Source: Bradyrhizobium diversitatis
GTDB taxonomy: Bacteria > Pseudomonadota > Alphaproteobacteria > Rhizobiales > Xanthobacteraceae
Assembly (NCBI RefSeq): GCF_016031635.1
Contig: NZ_JACEGD010000021.1
Location: 1-64,000 of the forward strand
Length of the DNA stretch: 64,000 bases
Direction: 5' to 3'
The translations under genes and the position numbers were made by a program. The notes beneath the pieces were generated by a model. That model was given only the letters and a program-made list of their open reading frames with translations, made no database searches and was not told the origin of the DNA. Positions 25,131 through 33,821 of the stretch are shown here, piece by piece (position 1 is the first letter of the stretch; every line of letters starts with the position of its first letter).

Positions 25131-25511
25131 ATGCTCTACGCCATCCTGGCCTATCACGTGGAAGACGAGATCTTGTCCTGGACGCCGGAGCAGGACGCCG
25201 CAGTCGTGGCCAAAGTCATCGAGGTTCAGGCGCCCCTCCGGGCAAGCGGACAGTTTGGGCCGGCGGCCCGCCTGGATGAGACCCGAAAGGCCCGCACGTT
25301 GCGCGGCCCCGGCGCGGGAATGGTGCTGGACGGGCCGTTTGCCGAGACCAAGGAACAGCTTCTGGGCTTCCACCTGATGCAATGCGCCACCGAGGATGAG
25401 GCAATCGCGGCGGCGCGGAAGCTGCGTGCGGTCAATCCGACGGCGGTCTACGAAATCCGGCCGGTCAAGCTTTACGTGCCGGCCGATGGGTTCGGGGCGA
25501 CAGAGGGGTGA
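25131..25511 (+). CDS. YCII-related domain protein
   Basis: A 126-residue protein of the YCII/DGPF superfamily: LYAILAYHVEDEILSWTPEQDA at the start and the family motif VLDGPFAETKEQLLGFHLMQC near residue 65, then ATEDEAIAAARKLRAVNPTAVYEIRPV. Members often accompany ECF sigma factors; none is adjacent. GAGGTGACG precedes the ATG. Role unknown. Confidence 0.85.
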   Translation: MLYAILAYHVEDEILSWTPEQDAAVVAKVIEVQAPLRASGQFGPAARLDETRKARTLRGPGAGMVLDGPFAETKEQLLGFHLMQCATEDEAIAAARKLRAVNPTAVYEIRPVKLYVPADGFGATEG

Positions 25512-25514
25512 GTC

Positions 25515-26114
25515 CTACGCGCCCGGCTCGGTTCGCTTGGGAAGGAAGCGCTGGATCACGATGCCGCCGAAAGCGATGAACCACAGGAAGGGCGCGACCC
25601 GCGGCGCGAACGCCGCAACGATCGTGCCCGGAATGAACATCAGCAGCGGAAACAGCGAGGCCACCATTTCGCTGCGCCAGCCGCCCAGGATCGTCCACCA
25701 CAGCCAGGCGTTGAGGCCCGCGATCGCGGTCAAATGCAAGCCGTAGAGCACGGCGACGGCGCTGCTCATGCCGTAATTGGTGTAGAGGCCGTTGGTGACC
25801 GGCAGCAGCACGATCGAGAGCAGAAAGAACAGGTTGAGGATCACGTCGCCGCGGCTGCCGACCGGCTGGCGCGCCAGCCGCCGGTGATGGCTGATCCAGA
25901 ACACGCCGGCGATGATGAAGCTGAGCGCAAAGCCTATCAGCTTGCCCGAATAGACCCGGGCAAGATCGTTCCAGTCCGGCGCGCTGGTGAACACAGCGGC
26001 CTTGGGCAGATCATAGGCGAGAAGCGTCATGCCGACACCGAAAATGGTGTTGCTGAGCGATTCCAGCCGTCGCATCTCGAACTGGTCGGGCTTGAGCTCG
26101 GTCATGTCGGGCAT
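25515..26114 (-). CDS. TMEM175/DUF1211-like membrane protein
   Basis: A roughly 200-residue, six-segment membrane protein. The first helix RLESLSNTIFGVGMTLLAYDL aligns with the RxxxFSD helix of TMEM175 potassium channels, but the FSD triplet reads LSN here. FWISHHRRLARQ matches the conserved second-helix region. The selectivity-filter helix is therefore diverged and channel function is uncertain. Three in-frame starts lie within 18 bases; ATG 26114 is used. Confidence 0.75.
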   Translation of the reverse strand: MPDMTELKPDQFEMRRLESLSNTIFGVGMTLLAYDLPKAAVFTSAPDWNDLARVYSGKLIGFALSFIIAGVFWISHHRRLARQPVGSRGDVILNLFFLLSIVLLPVTNGLYTNYGMSSAVAVLYGLHLTAIAGLNAWLWWTILGGWRSEMVASLFPLLMFIPGTIVAAFAPRVAPFLWFIAFGGIVIQRFLPKRTEPGA

Positions 26115-26228
26115 GGGGTGCACTGGAACTGGGGGCCGTCTTCCCCTAAATCCTAAACTCGTCCCCGTCCAGCTGCATTGCGATTCGCGCCGGGATCGCC
26201 GACTCTCATCCTTTCACCGGGGCGATTC

Positions 26229-28286
26229 GTGGCGACATATCTGGACACGCTCAATGCGGAGCAGCGCCGCGCCGTCGAGCATGGCGTGGCCGAGGGCTCG
26301 ACCGTGGGCGGCCCCCTGCTCGTCATCGCCGGCGCGGGCTCCGGCAAGACCAACACGCTGGCCCACCGCGTCGCGCATCTGATCGCCGCAGGCAGCGATC
26401 CCCGCCGCATCCTGCTGATGACGTTTTCGCGCCGCGCGGCAGCCGAGATGGCCGGCCGCGTCGAGCGCATCGCCCGAAAGGTGCTGGGCGAGACCAACGC
26501 CGCGATCATGCGCGATGCCCTGACCTGGGCCGGCACCTTCCACGGCATCGGTGCGCGGCTCTTGCGCGAATATGCCGAGCGGATCGGCGTCGATCCCGCC
26601 TTCACCATCCATGACCGCGAGGACTCTGCCGACCTGATGAACCTGGTGCGGCACGAGCGCGGACTGTCGAAGACCGCGAGCCGCTTCCCCGCCAAGGGCA
26701 CCTGCCTCTCGATCTACTCCCGCTGCGTCAACGCCGAGATGGAGATCGAGAAGGTGCTGGGGGTGCACTATCCCTGGTGCAGCGGCTGGGCGGCCGAGCT
26801 GAAGGGCCTGTTCGCCGCTTACGTCGAGGCCAAGCAGGCCCAGCACGTGCTCGATTACGACGACCTGTTGCTCTACTGGTCGCAGATGATGAGCGATCCG
26901 CTGATCGCGGAAGAGATCGGCGGTCGCTTCGACCACGTGCTGGTCGACGAATATCAGGACACCAACCGCCTGCAATCCTCGATCCTGCTGGCGCTCAAGC
27001 CCGACGGGCGCGGCCTCACCGTGGTCGGCGACGACGCGCAGTCGATCTATTCGTTCCGGGCCGCCACCGTGCGCAACATCCTGGAGTTTCCGCAAAGCTT
27101 CTCGCCGCGCGCGGAGATGATCACGCTCGACCGCAATTACCGCTCGACGCAGGCGGTGCTGTCGGCCGCGAACGGCGTCATCGGTCTCGCCCGCGAGCGT
27201 TTCATAAAAAACCTCTGGACCGAGCGCACCTCCGGCCAGAAGCCGCAGCTCGTCACTGTGCACGACGAAGCCGACCAGGCGCGCTACATCGTCGAGGCGG
27301 TGCTGGCGAACCGCGAGCAAGGCATGCTGCTCAAGCACCAGGCGGTGCTGTTCCGGACGTCCTCGCATTCGGGCCCGCTGGAGATCGAGCTGACCCGCCG
27401 CAACATCCCCTTCGTCAAGTTCGGCGGCCTGAAATTCCTCGACGCCGCACATGTCAAGGACGTGCTGGCGCTGCTGCGCTTCGCCGAAAATCCGCGCGAC
27501 CGCGTCGCCGGCTTCCGCATCCTGCATCTCTTGCCCGGCATTGGACCTGCGACCGCGCAGCGCGTGCTCGACCAGATGGCGGAGAGCACCGACCCGCTTG
27601 CCGCGCTCGGCCGGCTACCGGGGCCGGCGCGCACGGGCGAGGACTGGACCGACTTCGTCCGTACGGTCGAAAACTTGCGCTATTCGGAATGGCCGGTCGA
27701 TCTCGAACGGGTGCGGCTCTGGTACGAGCCGCATCTCGATCGCATCCACGAGGATTCCGAGACGCGCCGCGCCGATCTGATGCAGCTCGAGCAGATCGCG
27801 AGCAGCTATGCCTCGCGCGAAAAATTCCTGACCGAGCTGACGCTCGATCCGCCGGATGCGACCAGCGACAAATCCGGACCGCCCCTGCGCGACGAAGACT
27901 ATCTGATCCTCTCCACCATCCACTCTGCCAAGGGCCAGGAGTGGAAATCGGTGTTCGTGCTCAACGTCGTCGACGGCTGCATGCCGTCCGATCTCGGCGC
28001 CGGCACCAGCGCCGAGATCGAGGAGGAGCGCCGCCTGCTCTATGTCGCGATGACCCGCGCCAAGGACGATCTCCACCTCGTCGTTCCCCAGCGCTTCTTC
28101 GTCCACGGCCAGGCCGCCAAGGGCGACCGCCACGTCTACGCCTCGCGCACCCGCTTCATCCCGGAGCAGCTGGTCCATCTGTTCGAGCGCACCGCCTGGC
28201 CGAAGGCCGCCGCACGTGCGGCCCGTACCGCGGCGCAGGGGCCGAAGATCGATATCGGCGCGAAGATGCGCGGGATGTGGCGGTAG
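26229..28286 (+). CDS. UvrD/Rep-family ATP-dependent helicase
   Basis: A 685-residue superfamily 1A helicase with all motifs: AGAGSGKTNTLA (Walker A), MTFSRRAAAEMAGRV (Ia), DEYQDTNRLQ (II), VVGDDAQSIYSFR (III), LDRNYRS (IV), STIHSAKGQEWKSVFV (V) and LLYVAMTRAKDDL (VI). Unlike canonical UvrD it is a little short and ends with an Arg/Lys-rich tail. GTG 26229 places VATYLDTLNAEQRRAV at the normal N-terminus; a TTG at 26178 is possible. Likely role in DNA repair or replication-fork processing. Confidence 0.9.
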   Translation: MATYLDTLNAEQRRAVEHGVAEGSTVGGPLLVIAGAGSGKTNTLAHRVAHLIAAGSDPRRILLMTFSRRAAAEMAGRVERIARKVLGETNAAIMRDALTWAGTFHGIGARLLREYAERIGVDPAFTIHDREDSADLMNLVRHERGLSKTASRFPAKGTCLSIYSRCVNAEMEIEKVLGVHYPWCSGWAAELKGLFAAYVEAKQAQHVLDYDDLLLYWSQMMSDPLIAEEIGGRFDHVLVDEYQDTNRLQSSILLALKPDGRGLTVVGDDAQSIYSFRAATVRNILEFPQSFSPRAEMITLDRNYRSTQAVLSAANGVIGLARERFIKNLWTERTSGQKPQLVTVHDEADQARYIVEAVLANREQGMLLKHQAVLFRTSSHSGPLEIELTRRNIPFVKFGGLKFLDAAHVKDVLALLRFAENPRDRVAGFRILHLLPGIGPATAQRVLDQMAESTDPLAALGRLPGPARTGEDWTDFVRTVENLRYSEWPVDLERVRLWYEPHLDRIHEDSETRRADLMQLEQIASSYASREKFLTELTLDPPDATSDKSGPPLRDEDYLILSTIHSAKGQEWKSVFVLNVVDGCMPSDLGAGTSAEIEEERRLLYVAMTRAKDDLHLVVPQRFFVHGQAAKGDRHVYASRTRFIPEQLVHLFERTAWPKAAARAARTAAQGPKIDIGAKMRGMWR

Positions 28287-28342
28287 ACACAAGAGGCTGG
28301 TCTCGGGATCTGTCAGGATAACTGGAACAACCGAGGTCCGAT

Positions 28343-29323
28343 ATGAAAGCCGTTGTCGTCGAGCAATACGCACCGATTGATCAAATCGAGCTGAAGGAAA
28401 TTTATCCGCCCGTCATGGAGCCGGGACAGTTGCGCATCCGGGTGGAGGCGGCGGGAATTGGCTTTGTCGACGGCTTGAAGATCGAGGGACGCTACCAGAC
28501 CAAGGATCCCCTGCCCTTCATTCCCGGGACCGAGTTCGCAGGCGTGGTGCAGGAAGCTCCCGGCAGGCCGGGCGGCTATCAACCCGGCATGCGCGTGATG
28601 GGCATGACCCGTTCGGGCGCGCTTGCCGAAGAGATCGTCGTCTATCCCGAAGCGATCTATCCGTTGCCCGACGGCGTTGCGGCCGAGGTCGCCGCCTCGT
28701 TTCGCGCCAACTATCTGACCGCTCTCTATGCCCTGAGCGCCCGCGCCATGCTGGTCCCAGGCGAGCAGCTTCTGGTGTTGGGGGCGTCCGGCGGCACCGG
28801 GACCGCGGCGGTGCAGATCGGCAAACTGCTCGGCGCGCGGGTAATCGCAGCGGCATCGACACCGGAGAAGCGCGAATTCGCGCAGGCGCGCGGCGCCGAC
28901 GCGGTGGTCGATTATACGCAAGCCGGCTGGCGCGACACGCTGAAAGAATTGACCGGAGGACATGGCGCCGACGTGATCTTCGATCCTGTCGGCGGCGAGA
29001 TCTCGGTGCAGGCATTTCGATCCATCGCCTGGCGCGGACGCCATCTCGTGGTCGGCTTTGCCGCAGGCTCCATTCCCGCGCTGCCGTTCAATCTGCCGCT
29101 TCTGAAAGGCGGCGCCTTGCTCGGTGTCGATCTCGCGCAGATTCCCGTGCGCGAGCCCGACGTGCAGAAGCGCCTGATGTCGGAGCTGACGAGCTGGCTC
29201 GCCGACGGCAAGCTGAAGCCTATGGTCGGTCGCGTCTTCGCGCTGGAGGATTTTTGCGAGGCGTTCAAGGCGATGCAGACGCGCTCTGCGATCGGCAAGA
29301 TGGTAGTTCGCATCTCGGGATAG
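28343..29323 (+). CDS. NADPH:quinone reductase-like MDR oxidoreductase
   Basis: A 326-residue zinc-free medium-chain dehydrogenase/reductase. GTEFAGVVQEAPG near residue 57 and the Rossmann stretch LVLGASGGTGTAAVQIGKLLGARVIAAA near 145 are typical of Qor-type enzymes; FDPVGGEISVQAFRSIAWRGRHLVVGFAAG follows. Start ATG 28343. No zinc-ligand pattern is visible. Adjacent to the broken luciferase-like gene but with a 90-bp gap. Confidence 0.88.
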   Translation: MKAVVVEQYAPIDQIELKEIYPPVMEPGQLRIRVEAAGIGFVDGLKIEGRYQTKDPLPFIPGTEFAGVVQEAPGRPGGYQPGMRVMGMTRSGALAEEIVVYPEAIYPLPDGVAAEVAASFRANYLTALYALSARAMLVPGEQLLVLGASGGTGTAAVQIGKLLGARVIAAASTPEKREFAQARGADAVVDYTQAGWRDTLKELTGGHGADVIFDPVGGEISVQAFRSIAWRGRHLVVGFAAGSIPALPFNLPLLKGGALLGVDLAQIPVREPDVQKRLMSELTSWLADGKLKPMVGRVFALEDFCEAFKAMQTRSAIGKMVVRISG

Positions 29324-29414
29324 GACCTACAAACGGAAACCGAGCATTTCCGAAAGCCACCTTGTGGGCTCGCCGTCGTCCATTAGGTCTTATCGTTCCT
29401 CCACAGAGACCTGA

Positions 29415-30242
29415 ATGATGACCGCACCGCTCGAATTCGGACTGGATACCTTTGGCGACGTCACAACAGATGCGTCCGGCGCCATGATCACGCATGCGCA
29501 GGTGACCCGCAACGTCGTCGACGAGGCGGTGCTGGCCGACGAGCTCGGGCTCGACTTCATCGGGCTCGGCGAGCACCACCGCGCCGATTTCGCGATCTCC
29601 TCGCCGGAGACCGTGCTGGCCGCGATCGCATCCCGCACCAGGCGCATCCATCTCGGCTCCGCCGTGACGGTGCTGTCTTCGGACGACCCCATCCGCGTGT
29701 TCCAGCGCTTTGCCACGCTGGATGCGCTATCGAATGGTCGCGCCGAGGTGATCCTCGGCCGCGGCTCGTTCACGGAATCCTTTCCGCTGTTCGGCTTCGA
29801 CCTGCGCGAGTATGAAGAGCTGTTCGAGCAGAAGCTCGATTTGTTCGCCGCGCTCTTGTCGCAACAGCCGGTGACCTGGGAAGGCAAGCTGCGTCCGCCG
29901 CTGCGGGATCAGCTGGTCTATCCGCCGGTCGAGAACGGCACGCTCAAAACCTGGATCGGCGTCGGCGGCAGCCCGCAATCGGTGGTGCGCGCTGCGCATT
30001 ACGATCTGCCTTTGATGCTGGCGATCATCGGCGGCGATCCCGCGCGCTTTGCGCCTTACGTCGATCTCTATCACCGCGCCTTCAGGGAGTTCGGCCGCCC
30101 GTCCAAGCCGATCGGCGTGCATTCGCCGGGCTACGTCGCCGAGACCGATGCGCAAGCGCGCGAGGAGTTGTGGCCCGACTACAAGGCCATGCGCGACCGC
30201 ATCGGCAAGGAGCGCGGCTGGCCGCCGATGGGGCGCGACGAG
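29415..30242 (+). pseudogene. LLM-class flavin monooxygenase, N-terminal fragment
   Basis: 276 codons of a luciferase-like FMN/F420-type monooxygenase: FIGLGEHHRADFAISSPE near residue 50, RIHLGSAVTVLSSDDPIRV near 75, LSNGRAEVILGRGSF near 108. Similarity ends at GWPPMGRDE, after which the frame enters antisense integrase sequence. The missing C-terminus is present in inverted orientation at 36355-36561; joining the two gives about 344 residues, the family length. Broken by an inversion with a 2-base overlap at the junction. Confidence 0.92.
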
Positions 30243-30795
30243 TCCCGAGCGGCCAGCGCTTGTAATAGGCTTCCACGTCCGCAGGCGTCCAAGCTGCGAA
30301 GCCGGCGTTGCGGCGGCGCTTTGGGGGCTTCACGTCCGCGGTCGGATCGCGCCGCACATGCCCGCGTGCCTTGGCCCATTGGAATAGCCCGCGCATCGTG
30401 TCGAGGAAGTTGCGAGCTGCGGAAGGCGTGTCCGCGCGTCGGTCGAGCCCGGCCACAATGTCTTCGCTCCCGACCGCGCCGAACGGCTCATCGCCTGATG
30501 CCTTGAGGACGTGCAGCATGATGTTCTCGCGCTGCTTTCGCGTTGCCGCAGATAGCACCTTCCAAGGATCAGTCTTACGATAGGCGTCCCAAAGCCAGCG
30601 GAGCGTGCCGGCGGTCGCCTGTCCGCGCTGCGGCAGCTTGCCTTGAATGGCGAGCTCGTACTGCCTATTGAACTCGTCCGAGCCATATTCGGCGCGCAGC
30701 CGGAAGCGCGGGCCTTGGCCCTTGCGCACGTACCAGACATGCGTGCCGTGCCGATTCCGCTCGCGGTGGAGGTGGGGTTTCCTGGGTCTGGGCAT
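30243..30795 (-). pseudogene. Tyrosine integrase, N-terminal fragment
   Basis: 184 codons beginning MPRPRKPHLHRERNRHGTH, typical of rhizobial phage integrases: an N-terminal arm-binding part, then the core-binding domain (ATRKQRENIMLHVLKASGDEPF; SAARNFLDTMRGLFQWAKARGHV). It stops at YYKRWPLG, just before the catalytic domain. The catalytic half is at 36561-37133 on the other strand, and the joined frame reads YYKRWPLG-TPQRVWIDVLL with no base gained or lost. Confidence 0.92.
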
Positions 30796-30803
30796 GGCGG
30801 CGA

Positions 30804-30989
30804 TCAAAGAACGATCCTCCGCTTGGGCGCAACTTCCTTTTCTTCGTGTTCCCGAGATTTCGGCGGAAGCGGGTCGATCGTGATTGTGCCGTCCGGCATG
30901 ATCCGGACCCGGCCCGCGTTGCATTGCTGCGCCGCGCGGATTGCGCGGGCGACATCAGCTTGCGTCACACGGGCAGGTGTACGGCTCAT
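30804..30989 (-). CDS. Small phage-type protein
   Basis: A 61-residue protein starting MSRTPARVTQADVARAIRAAQQ, with RVRIMPDGTITIDP and a charged tail. Such short proteins commonly sit directly upstream of integrases in rhizobial prophages and may be excisionase-like or DNA-binding; not shown. Its start overlaps the stop of the D123-like gene, and it ends 8 bases before the integrase start, so all three form one transcript. Confidence 0.7.
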   Translation of the reverse strand: MSRTPARVTQADVARAIRAAQQCNAGRVRIMPDGTITIDPLPPKSREHEEKEVAPKRRIVL

Positions 30990-31774
30990 GCGCCATCCTT
31001 CGACGTCAATGCGCATGAGCCGTATTCGATGAAGCCTGTGGCATTCTCGACGCGCTCGTATGTCTTGAGGTAGCAGGGATCGCTCAGGCCATAGGGGTTG
31101 ATCTCGATCAGCAAGAATTTGCCATCGCGCTGTACCCAAAGGTCGAACACGACCGTATCGATGGGTAGGGCTGGTCGAACGTGATCAGCAAACCAACGGT
31201 CTATTTGCTGGCGCAACTCCTTGCCGCCATCTGCAGGGCCGCTCCACGGGTTGCGATAATCGTAGTTGGTGACGGCGATCAGCTTCCCGCCCTTGACGAA
31301 GCAGCGGTATTCGTCGCGCGGGTTGAGGCCGTACACCCACTCCCGCAAGCAAATGTAGGCGGGATGCTCGGGAATGTGTCGGAAGCGGCAAAGGTCGTCC
31401 AGGGCTCGCTCGGAGCCCATCAGCATCGACATCGCCTCTTTGCCGCTGATGGTAGCAGCCACCTCATACGGCCACGTAGAGTCCTTGGGGGACCGGCTGT
31501 TGAGCCGAACGAAGCGGCGCTTCCACCCAATCTTAGCGTCCAACTCCGCGGCAAACGCCTGCACGTCGGGGTGCGGCTCGTTCCCCTTCATGTCGTACAT
31601 AGGCTCAATCAATTCGGTCGGGAGGCGAACGATCTCCGTTGGCATTGATAGTGCGGCCAAATCAGCCGGCCAGCGATCAATCAACGTAGGGCCGATGCGC
31701 TCGAACCAGCGCATGGAGACATCCCGCATCTCCAGCTCGGTCGGCATGCGCAGCTCAGGTATCTTGAGCGTCAT
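30986..31774 (-). CDS. D123 (CDC123)-like ATP-grasp protein
   Basis: A 262-residue protein resembling D123/CDC123: FVRLNSRSPKDSTW near residue 90, the cluster REWVYGLNPRDEYRCFVKGGKLIAV near 145-170 with the conserved Arg-Cys-Phe, and VVFDLWVQRDGKFLLIEINPYG near 215, whose Asp and Glu-x-Asn would bind Mg-ATP. Eukaryotic CDC123 assembles translation initiation factor eIF2; bacterial and phage homologues are uncharacterised and have been grouped with peptide-ligase-like ATP-grasp enzymes. Encoded in the integrase operon of this element. Confidence 0.75.
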   Translation of the reverse strand: MTLKIPELRMPTELEMRDVSMRWFERIGPTLIDRWPADLAALSMPTEIVRLPTELIEPMYDMKGNEPHPDVQAFAAELDAKIGWKRRFVRLNSRSPKDSTWPYEVAATISGKEAMSMLMGSERALDDLCRFRHIPEHPAYICLREWVYGLNPRDEYRCFVKGGKLIAVTNYDYRNPWSGPADGGKELRQQIDRWFADHVRPALPIDTVVFDLWVQRDGKFLLIEINPYGLSDPCYLKTYERVENATGFIEYGSCALTSKDGA

Positions 31775-31806
31775 TTTTCACACCGTCACTTGTTTGAGGT
31801 CACTGA

Positions 31807-32205
31807 TCACGAGACGCTGGCAGCGAAGGCCATTGCGATTTGCTTCGCATCGTCCATGCTCTTTGCCTCAAAGCCCACCGGCAGGCTCTCACAAGCGCAG
31901 TCGCCATCCTTGACGGCGTCACCAATGCCGAATCCGTGGATGGCCCGATGCGACCAGCCGTACCATTTCTGGTCCTTGTGGCTGAAACCGATGCTGCACA
32001 CGCTTGATTGCTCGGTGCGGGGCTCGGGAAGGATGCCCTTGTCGGCAAGGAAGTCAGCCGTCTCCTTGTCGCCGACGTAGACGCCGTGGGCATTGTAGAC
32101 GGCGTCCATCTCCACTGGGTCGTTGCCTTCCATCGACCAGATCTCGCGACGGTAACTCATGCCGTTGCGGGCCTCGGTCGAAAGGGTTTGTGTCTGAATG
32201 CTCAT
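31807..32205 (-). CDS. Phage-type hypothetical protein
   Basis: A 132-residue soluble protein beginning MSIQTQTLSTEARNGMSYRR. It has an aromatic-rich motif SIGFSHKDQKWYGWSHRAIHGFGIGDAV in the middle, a pattern I associate with small phage proteins of unknown role, and ends with an Ala-rich helix. Co-directional with its neighbours. Confidence 0.6.
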   Translation of the reverse strand: MSIQTQTLSTEARNGMSYRREIWSMEGNDPVEMDAVYNAHGVYVGDKETADFLADKGILPEPRTEQSSVCSIGFSHKDQKWYGWSHRAIHGFGIGDAVKDGDCACESLPVGFEAKSMDDAKQIAMAFAASVS

Positions 32206-32229
32206 GCTAGTTCTCCTGTGTTTGCAGTT

Positions 32230-32520
32230 TCACTGATCTGAAGACAGAGCAACGGTGCCCGTGATGAAGTAGCGGATCGGGAAGGAGCCATCATCGCGAG
32301 CCCGCATGAACTCGTGGCCGCAGGAGCAACGGCGCCCCTTGGTATCGACGCAGATAGCCGCGACGGTGTTACCGATGCCGCCTTCGAGTGTCAGCTCCGT
32401 GAGCGCGCGTGACGCATGGTTCACCCAATCCTCGAATGTGTCGAACTGCCCGAGCCATTCTGGGGTGAAGCCTTCGAGCGGTGTCGGATTGCGCCAGGGG
32501 CGCGCGCGTTCTCTGCTCAC
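32230..32520 (-). CDS. Phage-type hypothetical protein with CxC motif
   Basis: A 96-residue protein; the GTG at 32520 overlaps the upstream stop (GTGA), which decides the start over a longer in-frame extension. Contains FTPEWLGQFDTFEDWVNHASRALT and KGRRCSCGHEFMRARDDGSFPIRYF; Cys-x-Cys-x-x-His hints at metal binding. Function unknown. Confidence 0.62.
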   Translation of the reverse strand: MSRERARPWRNPTPLEGFTPEWLGQFDTFEDWVNHASRALTELTLEGGIGNTVAAICVDTKGRRCSCGHEFMRARDDGSFPIRYFITGTVALSSDQ

Positions 32521-32771
32521 TGGCCCGATCCTCCCACAGCATGGCGAGCGAGGGCCTCGCGTGCCCGGCGGAGCGAGGGGTCGCCCGCTTCCATCATATG
32601 GACTGGATCGCAAGAACCGCCCAGCGCGACGATGCGATCTCGCCCGATCTCCAGCAAGTTGACATACGCCAAGCTGAGTTTTTCTAGCTCTTTCGCCAGA
32701 TCGTCGCGCTGCTTGAACGCGCGCTCAGCCATGTGCATGAACTTGTCGGCAACGTCGATAGCGTCAGCCAT
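32517..32771 (-). CDS. Small coiled-coil phage-type protein
   Basis: An 84-residue, mostly helical protein (ADKFMHMAERAFKQRDDLAKELEKLSLAYVNLL forms a heptad-like stretch). GGGGGTACGTGAAA precedes ATG 32771. Translationally coupled to the following gene. No family assigned. Confidence 0.6.
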   Translation of the reverse strand: MADAIDVADKFMHMAERAFKQRDDLAKELEKLSLAYVNLLEIGRDRIVALGGSCDPVHMMEAGDPSLRRAREALARHAVGGSGQ

Positions 32772-32802
32772 TTTCACGTACCCCCTGTTGCGAAGACAAC
32801 GG

Positions 32803-33726
32803 TTATGCGGCTGGCGCGTGGACTTCTGGCATGCCGTGCCCGATGCTCGGTCTGACCTGATCCGGGTGGTCCTTCATCCACTGCTGGACGAACCAGAGCT
32901 GACCGCAGCCGCCGCCAATGGTGTCCTGTCCGGCCGGGTCGAACACGCGAACGTCGAAGCCGCGCTGGACCAAGCGGGAAGCGAATGACGTCGCAAGATC
33001 GCGCTGGTGCTGGTTCGTGGCCGGCAGTCCTTCCGATCGCTCGCAAACCACGGAGACCGTGGCACAGAAGACGGAGGGGTTGAACAGACGCGCGATCCGG
33101 TCGGCATCGGCGTCCGTCTCGTTCCCGTCATGGGCGCAATAGTTGAAGAACGGATTCCGTCCGGTCAGGTCATACCAGCCTTCGCCAGCCACGACGATCT
33201 CGCGGAGGCTCATCTTGCCCTTGAACGGGATCAGGGCGTCGCGAGCCTCGTCCGTGCTTTCATGGACCGAGAACTGAAGCCCGATGGTCGGGATGTCCTT
33301 GCTGGCCTCGCAAAGCTCGTCCCAGCCCCTTGCGGTGAGCCTGGGCGCCGACGTGCTGATCAGGAGGGCCGCCTTCGGGTATTTGTCGACGACCCCTAGA
33401 GCCACGATGGCGGGGATACAGAACTGGTGCCAGAAGAGCACGAAAAGCTGCGAATACAGAACGACAGACCATGCCTTGACCATGGCAGGGTTTTGCGCCG
33501 CGACCTGAATAAACGCCGTGTAGGTCTTCGTGATGGAGTCGAGATACTGCGCTTCAACCTGAGAGAATGCCGCAAGTATCGCCTCTTGAAGCTTCTCCTG
33601 AAGCTGCTCCTTGCTGATCCTTCCCTGGATATAGTCGTGGAAAATAGACTCTACCGGGCCCGCAAACGCATCCACTAAAGCTTTCAAGCCAGCGCTGCCA
33701 AGGAGCGAGGCGAAGAAGCTTCCCAT
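32803..33726 (-). CDS. Chimeric ORF: holin-like N-terminus joined to C-terminal half of a radical SAM enzyme
   Basis: Residues 1-110 (MGSFFASLLGSAGLKALVDA; VVLYSQLFVLFWHQFCIPAIV) resemble the phage/gene-transfer-agent three-helix holin family. From VDKYPKAALLISTSAPRL onward, the sequence matches the second half of RlmN/Cfr-type radical SAM methyltransferases: IGLQFSVHESTDEARDALIPF, then FNYCAHDGNETDADADRIARLF, and GGGCGQLWFVQQW with the late Cys. The N-terminal CxxxCxxC iron-sulfur motif of that family is absent. This looks like an in-frame deletion fusion of two phage genes; the product is unlikely to be an active radical SAM enzyme. Confidence 0.6.
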   Translation of the reverse strand: MGSFFASLLGSAGLKALVDAFAGPVESIFHDYIQGRISKEQLQEKLQEAILAAFSQVEAQYLDSITKTYTAFIQVAAQNPAMVKAWSVVLYSQLFVLFWHQFCIPAIVALGVVDKYPKAALLISTSAPRLTARGWDELCEASKDIPTIGLQFSVHESTDEARDALIPFKGKMSLREIVVAGEGWYDLTGRNPFFNYCAHDGNETDADADRIARLFNPSVFCATVSVVCERSEGLPATNQHQRDLATSFASRLVQRGFDVRVFDPAGQDTIGGGCGQLWFVQQWMKDHPDQVRPSIGHGMPEVHAPAA

Positions 33727-33821
33727 CAGGTGCTCCAGCCATTCTTCTTGGCGATGATATACCAGCACTCGGAGGCTGCCGACGACAAGGCCCCGACTAG
33801 GAAGCATGTCACCTGGATCAC
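33726..33821 (-). CDS. 31-residue membrane-type ORF upstream of the holin
   Basis: GTG start (or TTG 33836), product MIQVTCFLVGALSSAASECWYIIAKKNGWST; its TGA overlaps the holin-like ATG (TGATG). One short hydrophobic stretch with a basic end. It may be the tail of a larger membrane gene or a real small lysis-cassette gene. Confidence 0.4.
   Translation of the reverse strand: MIQVTCFLVGALSSAASECWYIIAKKNGWST

Noticed and set aside
24674..25279. 201-codon plus-strand frame before the YCII gene
   Set aside because: Overlaps the YCII gene in another frame, crosses several short frames, has no recognisable domain and no ribosome site.
29415..30506. Reading the whole 363-codon frame as an intact monooxygenase
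   Set aside because: After GRDE at 30242 it translates antisense integrase sequence; the true C-terminus is elsewhere and inverted.
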